Assembly (NCBI GenBank): GCA_035628505.1
Contig: DASPJR010000201.1
Coordinates: 1-21,229 of the forward strand
DNA length: 21,229 nt
Reading direction: 5' to 3'
Origin: DASPJR01 sp035628505
GTDB taxonomy: Bacteria; Planctomycetota; SZUA-567; H5-PLA8
Numbering within the stretch: the first letter of the stretch is position 1; the number at the start of each line of letters is the position of its first letter. Shown in pieces: positions 1 to 7,222 of the stretch. A program made the translations under genes and the position numbers. Below the pieces are notes generated by a model. The model was given only the letters and a program-made list of their open reading frames with translations, searched no databases and was not told the DNA's origin.

Positions 1-1
1 C

Positions 2-138
2 CCCTCTCCCTCTGGGAGAGGGCCGCCGTGAGCGAAACGAACGCGGGGTGAGGGAAAACGCCGCCTGTGGTTGCAGGGCCCATCCCCCTCACCTGGCACT
101 CGCTGCCGCTCGTGTCCGCGCTCTCCCGGAGGGAGAGC
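2..138. repeat. Inverted pair of palindromic repeats (REPIN-like, family C)
   Basis: Two hairpin units face each other. The left unit has a perfect 9-bp stem (2-10 with 14-22, loop TCT) and ends in GGTGAGGG at 47-54. The right unit is its reverse complement in layout: CCCTCACC at 86-93, then an 8-bp stem (120-127 with 131-138, loop GGA). The arms share the CTCTCCC stem and the GGTGAGGG end, but their middles have diverged. This doublet layout matches REPINs. The window may start inside or at the edge of the element. It lies 52 bases upstream of murJ and could shape its leader if transcription starts further upstream. Confidence 0.75.
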
Positions 139-189
139 GGAAAAAGCAGCGTCTCTTTACATCTCAGGAGTTTGCCCTAAAACTTTCGT

Positions 190-2211
190 ATGCCCGAAAC
201 GAGCAAAAAGCCGGAACCGGCGCCTTCAGAACCGCCATCTGACGAAACGAACAAACGCGTCGTTCGCAATGCAGGCATCGTTGGCATTCTGACGATCCTT
301 AGCCGCATTCTCGGTCTCTATCGCTTCCGGCTGATGGCGCAGCTTTTCGGCGCAACAGGTGTCGCCGACGCGTTCAACTTTGCGTTCGTCTTTCCCAATC
401 TCACGCGCAGGCTTTTCGGCGAGGGCCTGCTGACCAGCGCGTTCGTTCCCGTGTTTTCAGGAATGCTCGCGCGCGGCGAAAAAGATGCCGCCAACAAAAC
501 GGCGTCAGTGCTGCTGACGAAACTGCTGTACTGGCTCAGCGCCGGATGCGTCGCCGTGATCGCGCTGACGGAAGTGGCCCGCTGGGTGTGGCCATCATTC
601 GGGACGCTCACCGAAGACGATCTGCTCCTGATCCGCCTGTTTCAAGCCATGCTGCCGTACTTGATCCTGATCAACGCCGCGGCGGTGATGATGGGCGTGC
701 TGAATTCGCTGGGTCATTTCCTGGTGCCCGCGTTTGCGCCGGCGCTGCTGAACGTCGCGATGATCGCGGCGTGCCTCTTCGTCGTGCCGCACCTGAATGA
801 TATTCCGCAGAAGACGATCTGGGCCGTCGCGATTGCGGTGCTGATCGGCGGCGTGCTGCAGCTGCTGGTTCAGTTCCCGCCGGCGTTCGCGCGCGGATTT
901 AAATTCAAGCCTTCGACGGACGTAAGCGATCCCGGATACAGCGAAGTGATGGCGAACTTTAAGCCGGTGCTGCTGATGGTCGCGGTGTTTCAGCTCAACG
1001 TGATGATGGACAACATCATCGCGCAGACGCTGATTCCCGGCGACGGCCCGGTAACGTACCTGAACATGGGCACGAGCGTGTACCAGCTGCCATGGGCCAT
1101 CATCGCGCTGGCGCTCGGCACCGTCGCACTGCCGCTGCTCTCGCAGTACTGGGCGCAGAAAAAAGAAGAGCCCTTCACCATGACGCTCTCGTTCGCGATG
1201 CGCGTCTGCATCTTCCTGGCGATTCCGTTCACCGTAGGCACGATGCTGCTCTCCGAAGAAATCGTGCGGCTGCTCTACGGCACCGGAAAATTTCTGGAGA
1301 ACGACGCCGAACCCGTGCGGCGCACCGCCGGCGTGGTGATGTTCTCGAGCCTTGGCCTCGTCTTCTACAGCGTGAACGCGATTCTCGCTCGCGCGCTCTA
1401 CGCCATGAAAGACATGCGCACGCCGGCGACGACATCGGCCAAATCGGTCGGGCTGAATTTTGCGCTGAATCTGTTTTTCGTCCTCGTGCTGCCACTGCTG
1501 GCGGGGCCGCTTGAGTCGACACGCGGCACCATCAGCGCCGATCGCAAATCGATGCTCTCCTTCATTGATCTGCTCTTCTATTTCACGAACCTGCGCGAGA
1601 GCGGCATAGCGCTGGCCAGCACGATCAGCACGGCCTGGCAGACCTGGATGCTCGCGCGCGCGGTGAAAGAGCGCCTGACGACCACAGCGCCGCTGCTTCC
1701 GTCGGGCTCGAACCTGGTCCTCACGTTCGGCGGTTACGTACTCATCTCGCTCGGCGTGTCGCTCATCGCGTACCGGCAGCTCGTGGGCAAGCCGGACATG
1801 GAAGGCTTCATCGCCTTTTTCGCGGCCGCTTTTGGAGCCATCTTTCCGTTCTGGCTGCTGAGCCACCAGTACTTCGTCAACAAGCTGAAAGACAAGCCGC
1901 ATGAAGCGGACGTGGGAAGCTGCTGTTACGGCGTCAAAGATGAACACTGGAGCGAGTCGCTGCGCTTCGAGTACACGATCTACAGCACGCTGATGGCCAG
2001 CGCGATCATGGGTTTCGTCGTCTGGGCCGTGCGCGACAGCGTGCCGCCGGAAGGTTCGGGACTGCTCGTCTTCCAGCGCGCGGTCGTTCCAGTGATTCTC
2101 GGAATCGTCGCCTACTACATGGCTGCCGGCAGCATGATGTCGAGCGAGTTCGAACAGCTTCGCAGGGCGCTCGAGCGCCGGACTGGCCACAGCGAACCTG
2201 CAAAGACATGA
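190..2211 (+). CDS. murJ: Lipid II flippase MurJ (MviN family)
   Basis: Predicted inner-membrane flippase that moves lipid II, the peptidoglycan precursor, to the periplasmic face. The 673-residue product opens with a short polar tail, then the family's N-terminal signature (ILTILSRILGLYR, then FNFAFVFPNLTRRLFGEG), followed by many hydrophobic helices to the C-terminus. It is longer than the usual 510-550 residues. Extra material includes a segment near residues 440-470 and a polar stretch with two adjacent cysteines near 577-578. The ATG at 190 has no close Shine-Dalgarno; AGGAG lies about 22 bases upstream, so the exact start is uncertain. It stands alone, with no cell-wall gene directly beside it, although murA lies 7 kb away. 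The family call is secure. Confidence 0.93.
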   Translation: MPETSKKPEPAPSEPPSDETNKRVVRNAGIVGILTILSRILGLYRFRLMAQLFGATGVADAFNFAFVFPNLTRRLFGEGLLTSAFVPVFSGMLARGEKDAANKTASVLLTKLLYWLSAGCVAVIALTEVARWVWPSFGTLTEDDLLLIRLFQAMLPYLILINAAAVMMGVLNSLGHFLVPAFAPALLNVAMIAACLFVVPHLNDIPQKTIWAVAIAVLIGGVLQLLVQFPPAFARGFKFKPSTDVSDPGYSEVMANFKPVLLMVAVFQLNVMMDNIIAQTLIPGDGPVTYLNMGTSVYQLPWAIIALALGTVALPLLSQYWAQKKEEPFTMTLSFAMRVCIFLAIPFTVGTMLLSEEIVRLLYGTGKFLENDAEPVRRTAGVVMFSSLGLVFYSVNAILARALYAMKDMRTPATTSAKSVGLNFALNLFFVLVLPLLAGPLESTRGTISADRKSMLSFIDLLFYFTNLRESGIALASTISTAWQTWMLARAVKERLTTTAPLLPSGSNLVLTFGGYVLISLGVSLIAYRQLVGKPDMEGFIAFFAAAFGAIFPFWLLSHQYFVNKLKDKPHEADVGSCCYGVKDEHWSESLRFEYTIYSTLMASAIMGFVVWAVRDSVPPEGSGLLVFQRAVVPVILGIVAYYMAAGSMMSSEFEQLRRALERRTGHSEPAKT

Positions 2212-2267
2212 AAAGGCACAGAGCCTCACGCGCCTGCAACTTTCCTGCTGAAAACTTGCGTGTCGGA

Positions 2268-2295
2268 TTGAATTGATTTGCCTTCGGCGTATAAG
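2268..2295 (+). promoter_or_regulatory. Candidate sigma-70-type promoter for the STAS gene
   Basis: TTGAAT (2268-2273), a 16-base spacer and TATAAG (2290-2295). This would start transcription near 2302, giving a leader of about 30 bases before the ATG at 2334. It was found by eye; the preceding gene ends at 2211 without a clear terminator, so readthrough is also possible. Confidence 0.45.
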
Positions 2296-2333
2296 GAAAC
2301 CACCTTTCAACGTTGTATCCGGTGGAGTGGCGC

Positions 2334-2687
2334 ATGCCTATTGAACAGCTCGCGATCAAAAAAGAAATCTTGCCGCAGAAGAACATCACGCTCTTTCATC
2401 TGACAGGCAATCTGGACGCGCACACCTTTGAGCTGCTGCAGGATGCGCTGAACGAGGCCTTCTCTGCCGGCCGCTACAACATTCTGCTTAACGTTTCGGA
2501 AGTTCCGTACATGTCTTCGGCGGGAGCCGGCGTGCTGATCGGCGGCTTTACCGAGGCCGAGAACAACGGCGGTAAGCTGGTGATCTACGGCATGCGCTCG
2601 GAAGTCCGCAACGTCTTCTCGACACTCGGCATTCTCGATTTCTTCCCGGTCTTCGACGACCGCAATTCCGCAGTCGAAGCGGTTTAA
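2334..2687 (+). CDS. STAS-domain anti-sigma factor antagonist
   Basis: A single-domain STAS protein of 117 residues, like SpoIIAA/RsbV. These proteins bind an anti-sigma kinase when unphosphorylated and so release a sigma factor or a partner-switching output. The conserved loop reads YMSSAGAGVLIGG at about residues 59-71; Ser62 matches the phosphorylated serine of SpoIIAA, while the preceding Asp of the usual DSSG motif is replaced by Ser. The ATG at 2334 is preferred because GGAG lies 6 bases upstream (2324-2327). An in-frame TTG at 2313 would add seven residues but has poorer spacing. No cognate kinase or phosphatase gene is in the window. Confidence 0.88.
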   Translation: MPIEQLAIKKEILPQKNITLFHLTGNLDAHTFELLQDALNEAFSAGRYNILLNVSEVPYMSSAGAGVLIGGFTEAENNGGKLVIYGMRSEVRNVFSTLGILDFFPVFDDRNSAVEAV

Positions 2688-2706
2688 ACGGCATCACGAC
2701 GAAGTT

Positions 2707-2776
2707 CACGAAGAACACGATGAAAAAAGATGGGACTGATCTTCAGCCCCTCTTCGTGTCCGTCGTGTTCTTCGTG
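2707..2776. repeat. Inverted repeat between convergent genes
   Basis: Perfect 14-bp arms CACGAAGAACACGA at 2707-2720 and its complement at 2763-2776, separated by 42 bases. It fills the gap between the convergent STAS and HAD genes. The arm sequence resembles a dispersed repeat phrase common in many environmental bacteria. It could fold in RNA as a shared 3' end structure, but it has no T-run. Confidence 0.6.
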
Positions 2777-2787
2777 GTTAAAAAAGT

Positions 2788-3690
2788 CTATTGCCACGGC
2801 GCTTTCTCGGGCAGTATCTGGTCCATCTCCTTGATCAGTCCATCCTGGTAGTCGCCGGCATATTTGCCTGCGATAAAGCGCGGGTAAGCTTCGGTGAGCA
2901 GGCGCTGCCAGCTTTGTTCTTCATTGCCCGGAAGGATGGGGAAGAACAGCGCGCCGGCGGCTTTTGCGGCTTTGTAATCGCCGAACGCGTCGCCGACCAT
3001 GAGCGTGTTTGCGGCTTCATAGCGCCCGCGGCACGTGCCGCAGAGATGCTCTTCTTTGCTCCCCATCTCCTGTCCGCAGATCAGCTGCACGTACCCATCA
3101 ATGCTGTGTTCGTGCCACTCGCGCTGCAGCGCTTCCGTTGGCGTCTGGCTGCAGACGAGCATGTCGCAATCTGGCTTGGCCTTCTCGAGCAGTTCGCGCA
3201 CACCGGGGAATGGAGGAACGCCGTAAACCATCTCCGTCACCCGCGTGTTGATCATCTCCGACCATTCGAGCGTGCGTTTGAGAACCGGATCGCCGCTCGC
3301 GGCGACAGCTTTTTTCAGTGTCGCGTTGCCCAGCGCCTTCTCGCTGGCCATCCACTGCCGGAGCGGCTCCAGGTTCGGCAGCTTGTATCCACGCGCGCGG
3401 GCCTGCGAACGCTCGGAGAGCATTTCCAGCGTGCGAACCAGCGCGGGAAAGCGGTTGATGCCGCGCCACTTCGAATAGAGATTCACAAATTCATGGCACT
3501 CACGCGCGTAGCGGCTGACGGCCTGCAGGTCCCACTTCCAGATGGTCACGGGCGTGAAGCATTCTTTGTGCTTCACTTCCATGCTGTCGAAGACGCAGCC
3601 GTCGGAGTCGAAGCCGATGAAGAAACGCTTTCCGGCAGTGGGTTTGAACGTGCTGAGAAGTTCGGCGCCTGAAGCCATGGACGTATTCAT
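2788..3690 (-). CDS. HAD-superfamily hydrolase
   Basis: Probable phosphatase or phosphohydrolase of 300 residues. All four HAD motifs are visible: motif I FDSDGCVFD with nucleophile Asp28 and acid Asp30, motif II VCSQT (Ser181), motif III Lys212 in GSKEEH, and motif IV GDAFGDY (Asp234, Asp238). A large helical cap lies between motifs I and II (about residues 40-160). The substrate cannot be told from sequence. The frame stays open upstream to 4140, but the sequence before the ATG at 3690 is not HAD-like and overlaps the divergent gene. ATG 3678 is an alternative start. It is divergent from the DUF3788-type gene and convergent with the STAS gene. Confidence 0.85.
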   Translation of the reverse strand: MNTSMASGAELLSTFKPTAGKRFFIGFDSDGCVFDSMEVKHKECFTPVTIWKWDLQAVSRYARECHEFVNLYSKWRGINRFPALVRTLEMLSERSQARARGYKLPNLEPLRQWMASEKALGNATLKKAVAASGDPVLKRTLEWSEMINTRVTEMVYGVPPFPGVRELLEKAKPDCDMLVCSQTPTEALQREWHEHSIDGYVQLICGQEMGSKEEHLCGTCRGRYEAANTLMVGDAFGDYKAAKAAGALFFPILPGNEEQSWQRLLTEAYPRFIAGKYAGDYQDGLIKEMDQILPEKAPWQ

Positions 3691-3784
3691 CCTGTTGAGA
3701 AGATCCGTGCCGCGCGACTCGCGGCGAAAAATTCTGGAGCAAACATAATCTTTAGCCGGCAATGCGCAAACAGCAGTCCTGTCT

Positions 3785-3813
3785 TTGAAACGTAAGTCGT
3801 TCTCGCGTATACT
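3785..3813 (+). promoter_or_regulatory. Sigma-70-type promoter for the DUF3788-bioD pair
   Basis: TTGAAA (3785-3790), exactly 17 bases, then TATACT (3808-3813). Both hexamers are one base from consensus. It lies in the divergent gap 3691-3891 and would give a leader of about 70 bases before the GTG start at 3892. The leader contains a short CCGGC/GCCGG stem near 3840-3861. Confidence 0.6.
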
Positions 3814-3891
3814 GTTCGGGTCTGCCGCGTTGTGTATTCCGGCCCGCTGGATTCCGCCGGTATCGTCGTTCAAGGCAATAAGGAGAGAGAC

Positions 3892-4428
3892 GTGAGCATC
3901 GGTAATGGAAAGCTGTCCAAAAACGGTTCGACCCATCCCTTCGCGAAAAAAGATCCCAAGCCTACGCGCGCCCGGCTGGTCAGTCTTCTGGACCCGCTCG
4001 GACGAAAGCGCTATAGCGAGGTCGAACGATTCCTTGCCACGGTCACGGGTGCGACCAGCGGCTTGTTCTATTATGGCACCAACTGGGGCTGGGCCGTGCG
4101 GTATCTGCTTGGCGCCAAGAATACCCTCTGCACACTCCATCTGCTCCCCAACAGTTTCGAAGCGACGGTGCAGCTCGGGAAGGAAATGGACGAGCCGCTG
4201 AAAACCGCTGCGATCTCCGCGGACCTTAAGCGCCGCATCGCCAAGGGCAAATTACAGGGCGGATCGCGCCTGGTGCGCATGCCCATTAAGAATGATGGCG
4301 ATTACTCCAGCTTCCAGGCTCTGATCGCATTGAAGGCTGACGCGCTGCGCGCCAAGAAGCCGAGCAAGACCGCAGCGAAAGAACCGGTGGCAGTCAAGAA
4401 AGCTCCGTCGAAAGTCGCGATCGACTAA
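3892..4428 (+). CDS. DUF3788-type protein of unknown function
   Basis: A 178-residue soluble protein. The central part, with GATSGLFYYGTNWGWAVRY followed by a hydrophobic beta-strand region ending near the KEMDEPLK segment, resembles DUF3788 proteins, which have no assigned function. The N-terminal 40 residues and the Lys/Ala/Pro-rich C-terminal 30 residues are probably disordered. The start is the GTG at 3892, because AGGAG (3881-3885) lies 6 bases upstream and the gap before it carries a good promoter. The frame is open further upstream to 3832 but without a ribosome-binding site. bioD follows after 27 bases, so the two are probably cotranscribed. The family call rests on pattern recall. 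Confidence 0.65.
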   Translation: MSIGNGKLSKNGSTHPFAKKDPKPTRARLVSLLDPLGRKRYSEVERFLATVTGATSGLFYYGTNWGWAVRYLLGAKNTLCTLHLLPNSFEATVQLGKEMDEPLKTAAISADLKRRIAKGKLQGGSRLVRMPIKNDGDYSSFQALIALKADALRAKKPSKTAAKEPVAVKKAPSKVAID

Positions 4429-4455
4429 ACGCTGCAAACGTCCCGGAATCGAGCA

Positions 4456-5232
4456 ATGCCCACGACGCAGGGTCTCTTTGTCACTGGCACGGATACCGAC
4501 GTCGGCAAGACGCTGGTCTCGGCGGCCATTGTCCGCATCCTGCGCGAGCAGGGCGTGGATGCCGTGGGTTTCAAGCCGGTTGCAACCGGCGAAGTCGGCG
4601 GCAGCTGGGGCGACGCGGTTGCCCTGCATGAAGCTTCCGGCAAAGTCGAACCCATCGAACGCATCTGTCCGCTCCGCTTTGCCCTGCCGCTGGCGCCAAC
4701 GTTGGCCGCGGCCCGCGAAGGCATCGAGCCCGACACGAACCTGGCGCGCAACATCGTGGTGGATCTGTGCGAACGCCATTCGGCGGTGATCGTCGAAGGC
4801 GTCGGTGGAATCCTGTGCCCGATCGACAGCAACACGCTGGTAGTTGATTTCGCCGCGCAGATCGGGTTTCCGGTTCTCGTCGTCTGTACGGCCCAGCTTG
4901 GAACGATCAATCACACACTGCTCACGATCCGCGAAATCGAGCGCTGCCGCCTGCGCGTCGCGGGCGTGATCATGAACATCACGCGTGCGAGCGATGCACA
5001 CCTGGCCGAAGGTTCGAAGGCCGAAATCGAGCGCATCAGCGGCTGCAAGGTGCTCGCCACTCTGCCGCACTTCACGACCGATGACGACCCCGATGCGCCG
5101 CGTTCCGCGCTGGTCGCGCGAGCGATCGCCTCGCTCATCCGGCAAGTCGAAGTCAAGAGCCTGCTGGGAAGCGAAGGCAGCGCAAAGAGCAAGTCCTCGG
5201 GACGATTCAAGCGGCGCCGCGCCACAGACTGA
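4456..5232 (+). CDS. bioD: Dethiobiotin synthetase BioD
   Basis: ATP-dependent ring closure of 7,8-diaminopelargonic acid to dethiobiotin, the next-to-last step of biotin synthesis, in the cytoplasm. The 258-residue product has the P-loop GTDTDVGKT (Lys18, Thr19), the substrate lysine in GFKPVATG (Lys40) and the acidic signature VEGVGG (Glu114). The GTINHTLLT segment at about 149-157 is also typical. The last 25 residues are basic, Ser-rich and probably disordered, slightly beyond the family's usual length of about 220-240. The Shine-Dalgarno is weak. No other biotin gene is in the window, so the pathway genes are scattered in this genome. It probably shares a transcript with the DUF3788-type gene. 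Confidence 0.92.
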   Translation: MPTTQGLFVTGTDTDVGKTLVSAAIVRILREQGVDAVGFKPVATGEVGGSWGDAVALHEASGKVEPIERICPLRFALPLAPTLAAAREGIEPDTNLARNIVVDLCERHSAVIVEGVGGILCPIDSNTLVVDFAAQIGFPVLVVCTAQLGTINHTLLTIREIERCRLRVAGVIMNITRASDAHLAEGSKAEIERISGCKVLATLPHFTTDDDPDAPRSALVARAIASLIRQVEVKSLLGSEGSAKSKSSGRFKRRRATD

Positions 5233-5285
5233 GGAGCTTTCAGTATCGAGCGGGGTTTCAAAGCGGGCTGAGCAGAAAAGCACTT

Positions 5286-5313
5286 TTGAAATTTACCCTC
5301 GAACTCATACCAT
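5286..5313 (+). promoter_or_regulatory. Candidate promoter giving a near-leaderless phosphoesterase mRNA
   Basis: TTGAAA (5286-5291), a 16-base spacer and TACCAT (5308-5313). Transcription would start near 5320-5323, at the ATG itself. No Shine-Dalgarno precedes that ATG, which fits leaderless translation. The -10 element is weak. Confidence 0.3.
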
Positions 5314-5322
5314 TTAACCCCC

Positions 5323-6105
5323 ATGCGTCGCGCCATTATCTCAGATATTCATGGCAACCTCGTTGCCCTGGAAGCCGCGTTGGCTGATTGCGACGCCCAG
5401 AAGGTGGACGAGATCGTCTGCCTCGGGGATATCTGCGGCTACGGACCCGATCCCATCACGTGTGTGGACATCACCCGCAGCCGCTGCAAATGGGTGCTGG
5501 CCGGCAATCACGACGCCGCGCTCTTCATGAGTTTCGCCATCGGCTTCAACAAGTACGCGCGCGAGGCAATCGAATGGCAGCGCAGCGTGCTGATGCCCCG
5601 CTGGTACAGCCTGCCCAAGCGGCGCGAGCGCTGGAACTGGCTGGGCAACCTGACGCCGATCCGCGAAGAAGGCAACGTGCTCTACGTCCACGCCTCGCCG
5701 CGCGATCCGATGATGGAGTACGTCGAAGAAGCCGACTTTGCCGACATGGGCTTCGGCAGCTCGCAGAAGGCGCAGGAAATTTTCGATCGCATCAAGTGGC
5801 TGAGCTTCTGCGGCCACAGCCACCGCCCCGGCGTGGTCACGACCGAGTTCCAGTGGATGAAGCCGGCCGAGTTGCCCGATCTGCAATATCACCTTAAGCC
5901 CGACATGAAGACGCTCGTGAACATCGGATCCGTCGGCCAGCCGCGCGACAACAACCCGGCTGGCTGCTATGTGATCTACGACATGGAAAAACAGATAATT
6001 CAGTTCCGCCGCGTTGCCTACGACGTGAAAAAAGCGCAGGAACGTTTCATGGCCGTCCCGCAGCTAAGTGAACGTCTCTGGCGTCGGCTGGAAACCGGGA
6101 ACTGA
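5323..6105 (+). CDS. Calcineurin-like metallophosphoesterase
   Basis: A two-metal phosphoesterase of 260 residues. The metal ligands of the family are visible in order: DIHGN (Asp8, His10), GDICGYGPDP (Asp36), GNHD (Asn62, His63), a VHAS histidine near residue 125 and GHSHRPG near 165-171. The C-terminal NIGSVGQPRD segment is typical of bacterial YfcE-like or Ser/Thr-phosphatase-like members. The substrate (phosphodiester, phosphoprotein or nucleotide) cannot be assigned. The start ATG at 5323 lies three codons before the conserved first strand, with no Shine-Dalgarno. The gene ends 46 bases before the first family A repeat. Confidence 0.88.
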   Translation: MRRAIISDIHGNLVALEAALADCDAQKVDEIVCLGDICGYGPDPITCVDITRSRCKWVLAGNHDAALFMSFAIGFNKYAREAIEWQRSVLMPRWYSLPKRRERWNWLGNLTPIREEGNVLYVHASPRDPMMEYVEEADFADMGFGSSQKAQEIFDRIKWLSFCGHSHRPGVVTTEFQWMKPAELPDLQYHLKPDMKTLVNIGSVGQPRDNNPAGCYVIYDMEKQIIQFRRVAYDVKKAQERFMAVPQLSERLWRRLETGN

Positions 6106-6114
6106 GACTTTATT

Positions 6115-6141
6115 TCACCGCTGAGACGCAGAGGCGCAGAG
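6115..6141 (+). repeat. Dispersed repeat phrase, copy 1
   Basis: TTCACCGCTGAGACGCAGAG and flanking bases recur, with small changes, downstream of xylA at 17099-17120. Both copies lie just past a gene end. The function is unknown. Confidence 0.45.
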
Positions 6142-6151
6142 AACAGCTGCG

Positions 6152-6212
6152 GGGTGGCCCAGACACCAACGGTGTCTGGGCGCGCCAGCGCAAGAGGTTA
6201 CATCGTACGCGT
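6152..6212 (+). repeat. Family A REP unit a (plus orientation, solitary)
   Basis: GGGTGG, then a perfect 10-bp stem (6158-6167 with 6171-6180, loop AAC), a small GCGC/GCGC hairpin, and AAGAGGTTAC at 6192-6201. The stem differs from other copies (CAGACACC instead of CAGACGAC) but is changed on both sides, so pairing is kept. No minus-orientation partner follows within the usual distance. The sequence 6213-6438 holds no recognisable gene. Confidence 0.85.
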
Positions 6213-6438
6213 GTCGCGCGGGTAGAAGCGCCGAACCTGTCAGCACCTCGCCACTGTGCTCTCCTCTCATATATAAGAAACGATTTGCCCTCGCGATTTT
6301 GGACGAAAATCTTGCGAGCTCTTTTTCTGCGCTCATAAGCAGCGAGGCCAAGAAGAGTTACACGAAGCGAAAAGTTAAGAATTCCGGATAATTCGGACAC
6401 TCGTATGGCTCGGCGCCGGAGTGAAGCACAATTCCTTG

Positions 6439-6458
6439 TGATCTGAGACTCAAATCCC
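6439..6458 (+). other. Relic of the RAYT-1 gene 3' end
   Basis: The 17 bases TGATCTGAGACTCAAAT (6439-6455) are identical to 8744-8760, which contain the last codon and stop of RAYT-1 and the bases after it. The match then continues, with changes, into the following REP unit in both places. Upstream of 6439 no further similarity to the transposase gene was seen. Confidence 0.6.
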
Positions 6459-6646
6459 GGATGGTCAGACGACCACGTCGTCTGGGCGCACCAGCGCAAG
6501 AGGTTACTTCATACGCGTTGCCTGAGCAGTTGGAGTGTTAAACGTCGATTAATCTTCCTGAATTCGCACGTCGGAACTGCTATGCCAGCGCGTGATGTAA
6601 CCTCTTGCGCTTCGCGCCTAGACGGAAAATCTCGTCTGGGCCACCC
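6459..6646. repeat. Family A REPIN b-b'
   Basis: A plus unit (stem CAGACGAC 6466-6473 with 6477-6484), a spacer of about 70 bases (6520-6589) and a minus unit (about 6590-6646). Its plus-unit flank GGATGGTCAG is decayed relative to other copies. The spacer is almost the same as that of the REPIN at 7903-8092, including GAGTGTTAAACG and CTGAATTCGCAC. The minus stem has one change (CTAGACG). Confidence 0.88.
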
Positions 6647-6872
6647 CGCCTCAAAAAACATTACACTGATTTCTTGCGTACTCATCTTTTGCAAGGTACG
6701 TTTATGGATCAGCCCGGCATCTTGCCGAGCCGCTCAAGAGGAGGGCCCGCATTATGGATAACGCCGATACCGTCGCCAACAGCCCTCTGCTGAGCCGCGC
6801 CTCGATCTGATTTTTTTCACTCGCTGAAATCGGTTGCAGGCCGCTCGCCAGAGCGGCTTTCGTCACGTCGTT
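6647..6872. other. Intergenic stretch with a possible structured RNA
   Basis: No protein family was recognised. A small open frame at 6754-6810 (18 residues) follows a Shine-Dalgarno-like AGAGGAGG at about 6737-6743. The same purine stretch can pair with 6782-6794 (CTCA/TGAG, AGAGG/CCTCT, GGGC/GCCC), which would hide it, and a run of seven Ts follows at 6811-6817. A second hairpin at 6840-6857 (7-bp stem, loop GCCA) ends in TTT. These could be an attenuator and a terminator, or chance. Confidence 0.3.
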
Positions 6873-7061
6873 GGTTGGCCCGGACGCCGCAGGCGTCGGG
6901 GCGCGCCAGCGCAAGAGGTTACATCACACGTTCTGCACAGCAGAAGCAGCCCGGAGTTACTCGGCGGGCCGTTCCTGAAACCACGCGTTGCCGGTTGGGC
7001 TACGCGTACGAAGTAACCTCTTGCGCTTCGCGCCCAGACGACTGCGTCGTCTGGGCCACCC
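6873..7061. repeat. Family A REPIN d-e
   Basis: A plus unit 6873-6930 with a diverged stem (CCCGGACGCC, one mismatch, loop GCA) faces a minus unit 7003-7061 with a perfect 11-bp stem (7032-7042 with 7046-7056, loop TGC). The spacer 6931-7002 is unrelated to the spacers of the other family A REPINs, so this is either an older copy or a chance pairing of two insertions. Confidence 0.8.
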
Positions 7062-7099
7062 ACTCAAACCATCATGTCTTCGCATAAGGAGGAATCGCT

Positions 7100-7222
7100 A
7101 TGGGCGAACTCAACGTTTTGCCGTGCTCAAACATTTTCGGTTTCATTCACCACCTTTTGATTGGAGATTACGACCTTGGAAGAAGCACTCGAAAGTTTTC
7201 TCGATTCAGGCTGGATCACTGA
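7100..7222 (+). CDS. Possible small ORF overlapping the RIO kinase start
   Basis: A 40-codon frame starting at ATG 7100, preceded by a near-perfect AAGGAGG (7086-7092) at 7 bases. It runs in a different frame across the kinase start and stops at 7220-7222, about 60 bases inside the kinase gene. The peptide matches no family I know. It may be a leader peptide affecting kinase translation, a relic of another gene's start, or not translated. Confidence 0.35.
   Translation: MGELNVLPCSNIFGFIHHLLIGDYDLGRSTRKFSRFRLDH

Noticed and set aside
595..2310. A 571-codon open frame antisense to murJ
   Set aside because: It is rich in Arg, His, Gln and Glu with no domain, as expected for the complement of a GC-rich membrane-protein gene; murJ on the other strand is a clear family member.
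3691..4140. An N-terminal extension of the HAD protein by 150 residues
   Set aside because: It would overlap the divergent DUF3788-type gene and its promoter, and the sequence lacks HAD-like content; the ATG at 3690 directly precedes the conserved domain.
6213..6438. A gene between REP units a and b
   Set aside because: Only short frames without ribosome-binding sites or recognisable products; an imperfect hairpin near 6290-6320 was seen but is not convincing as a terminator.
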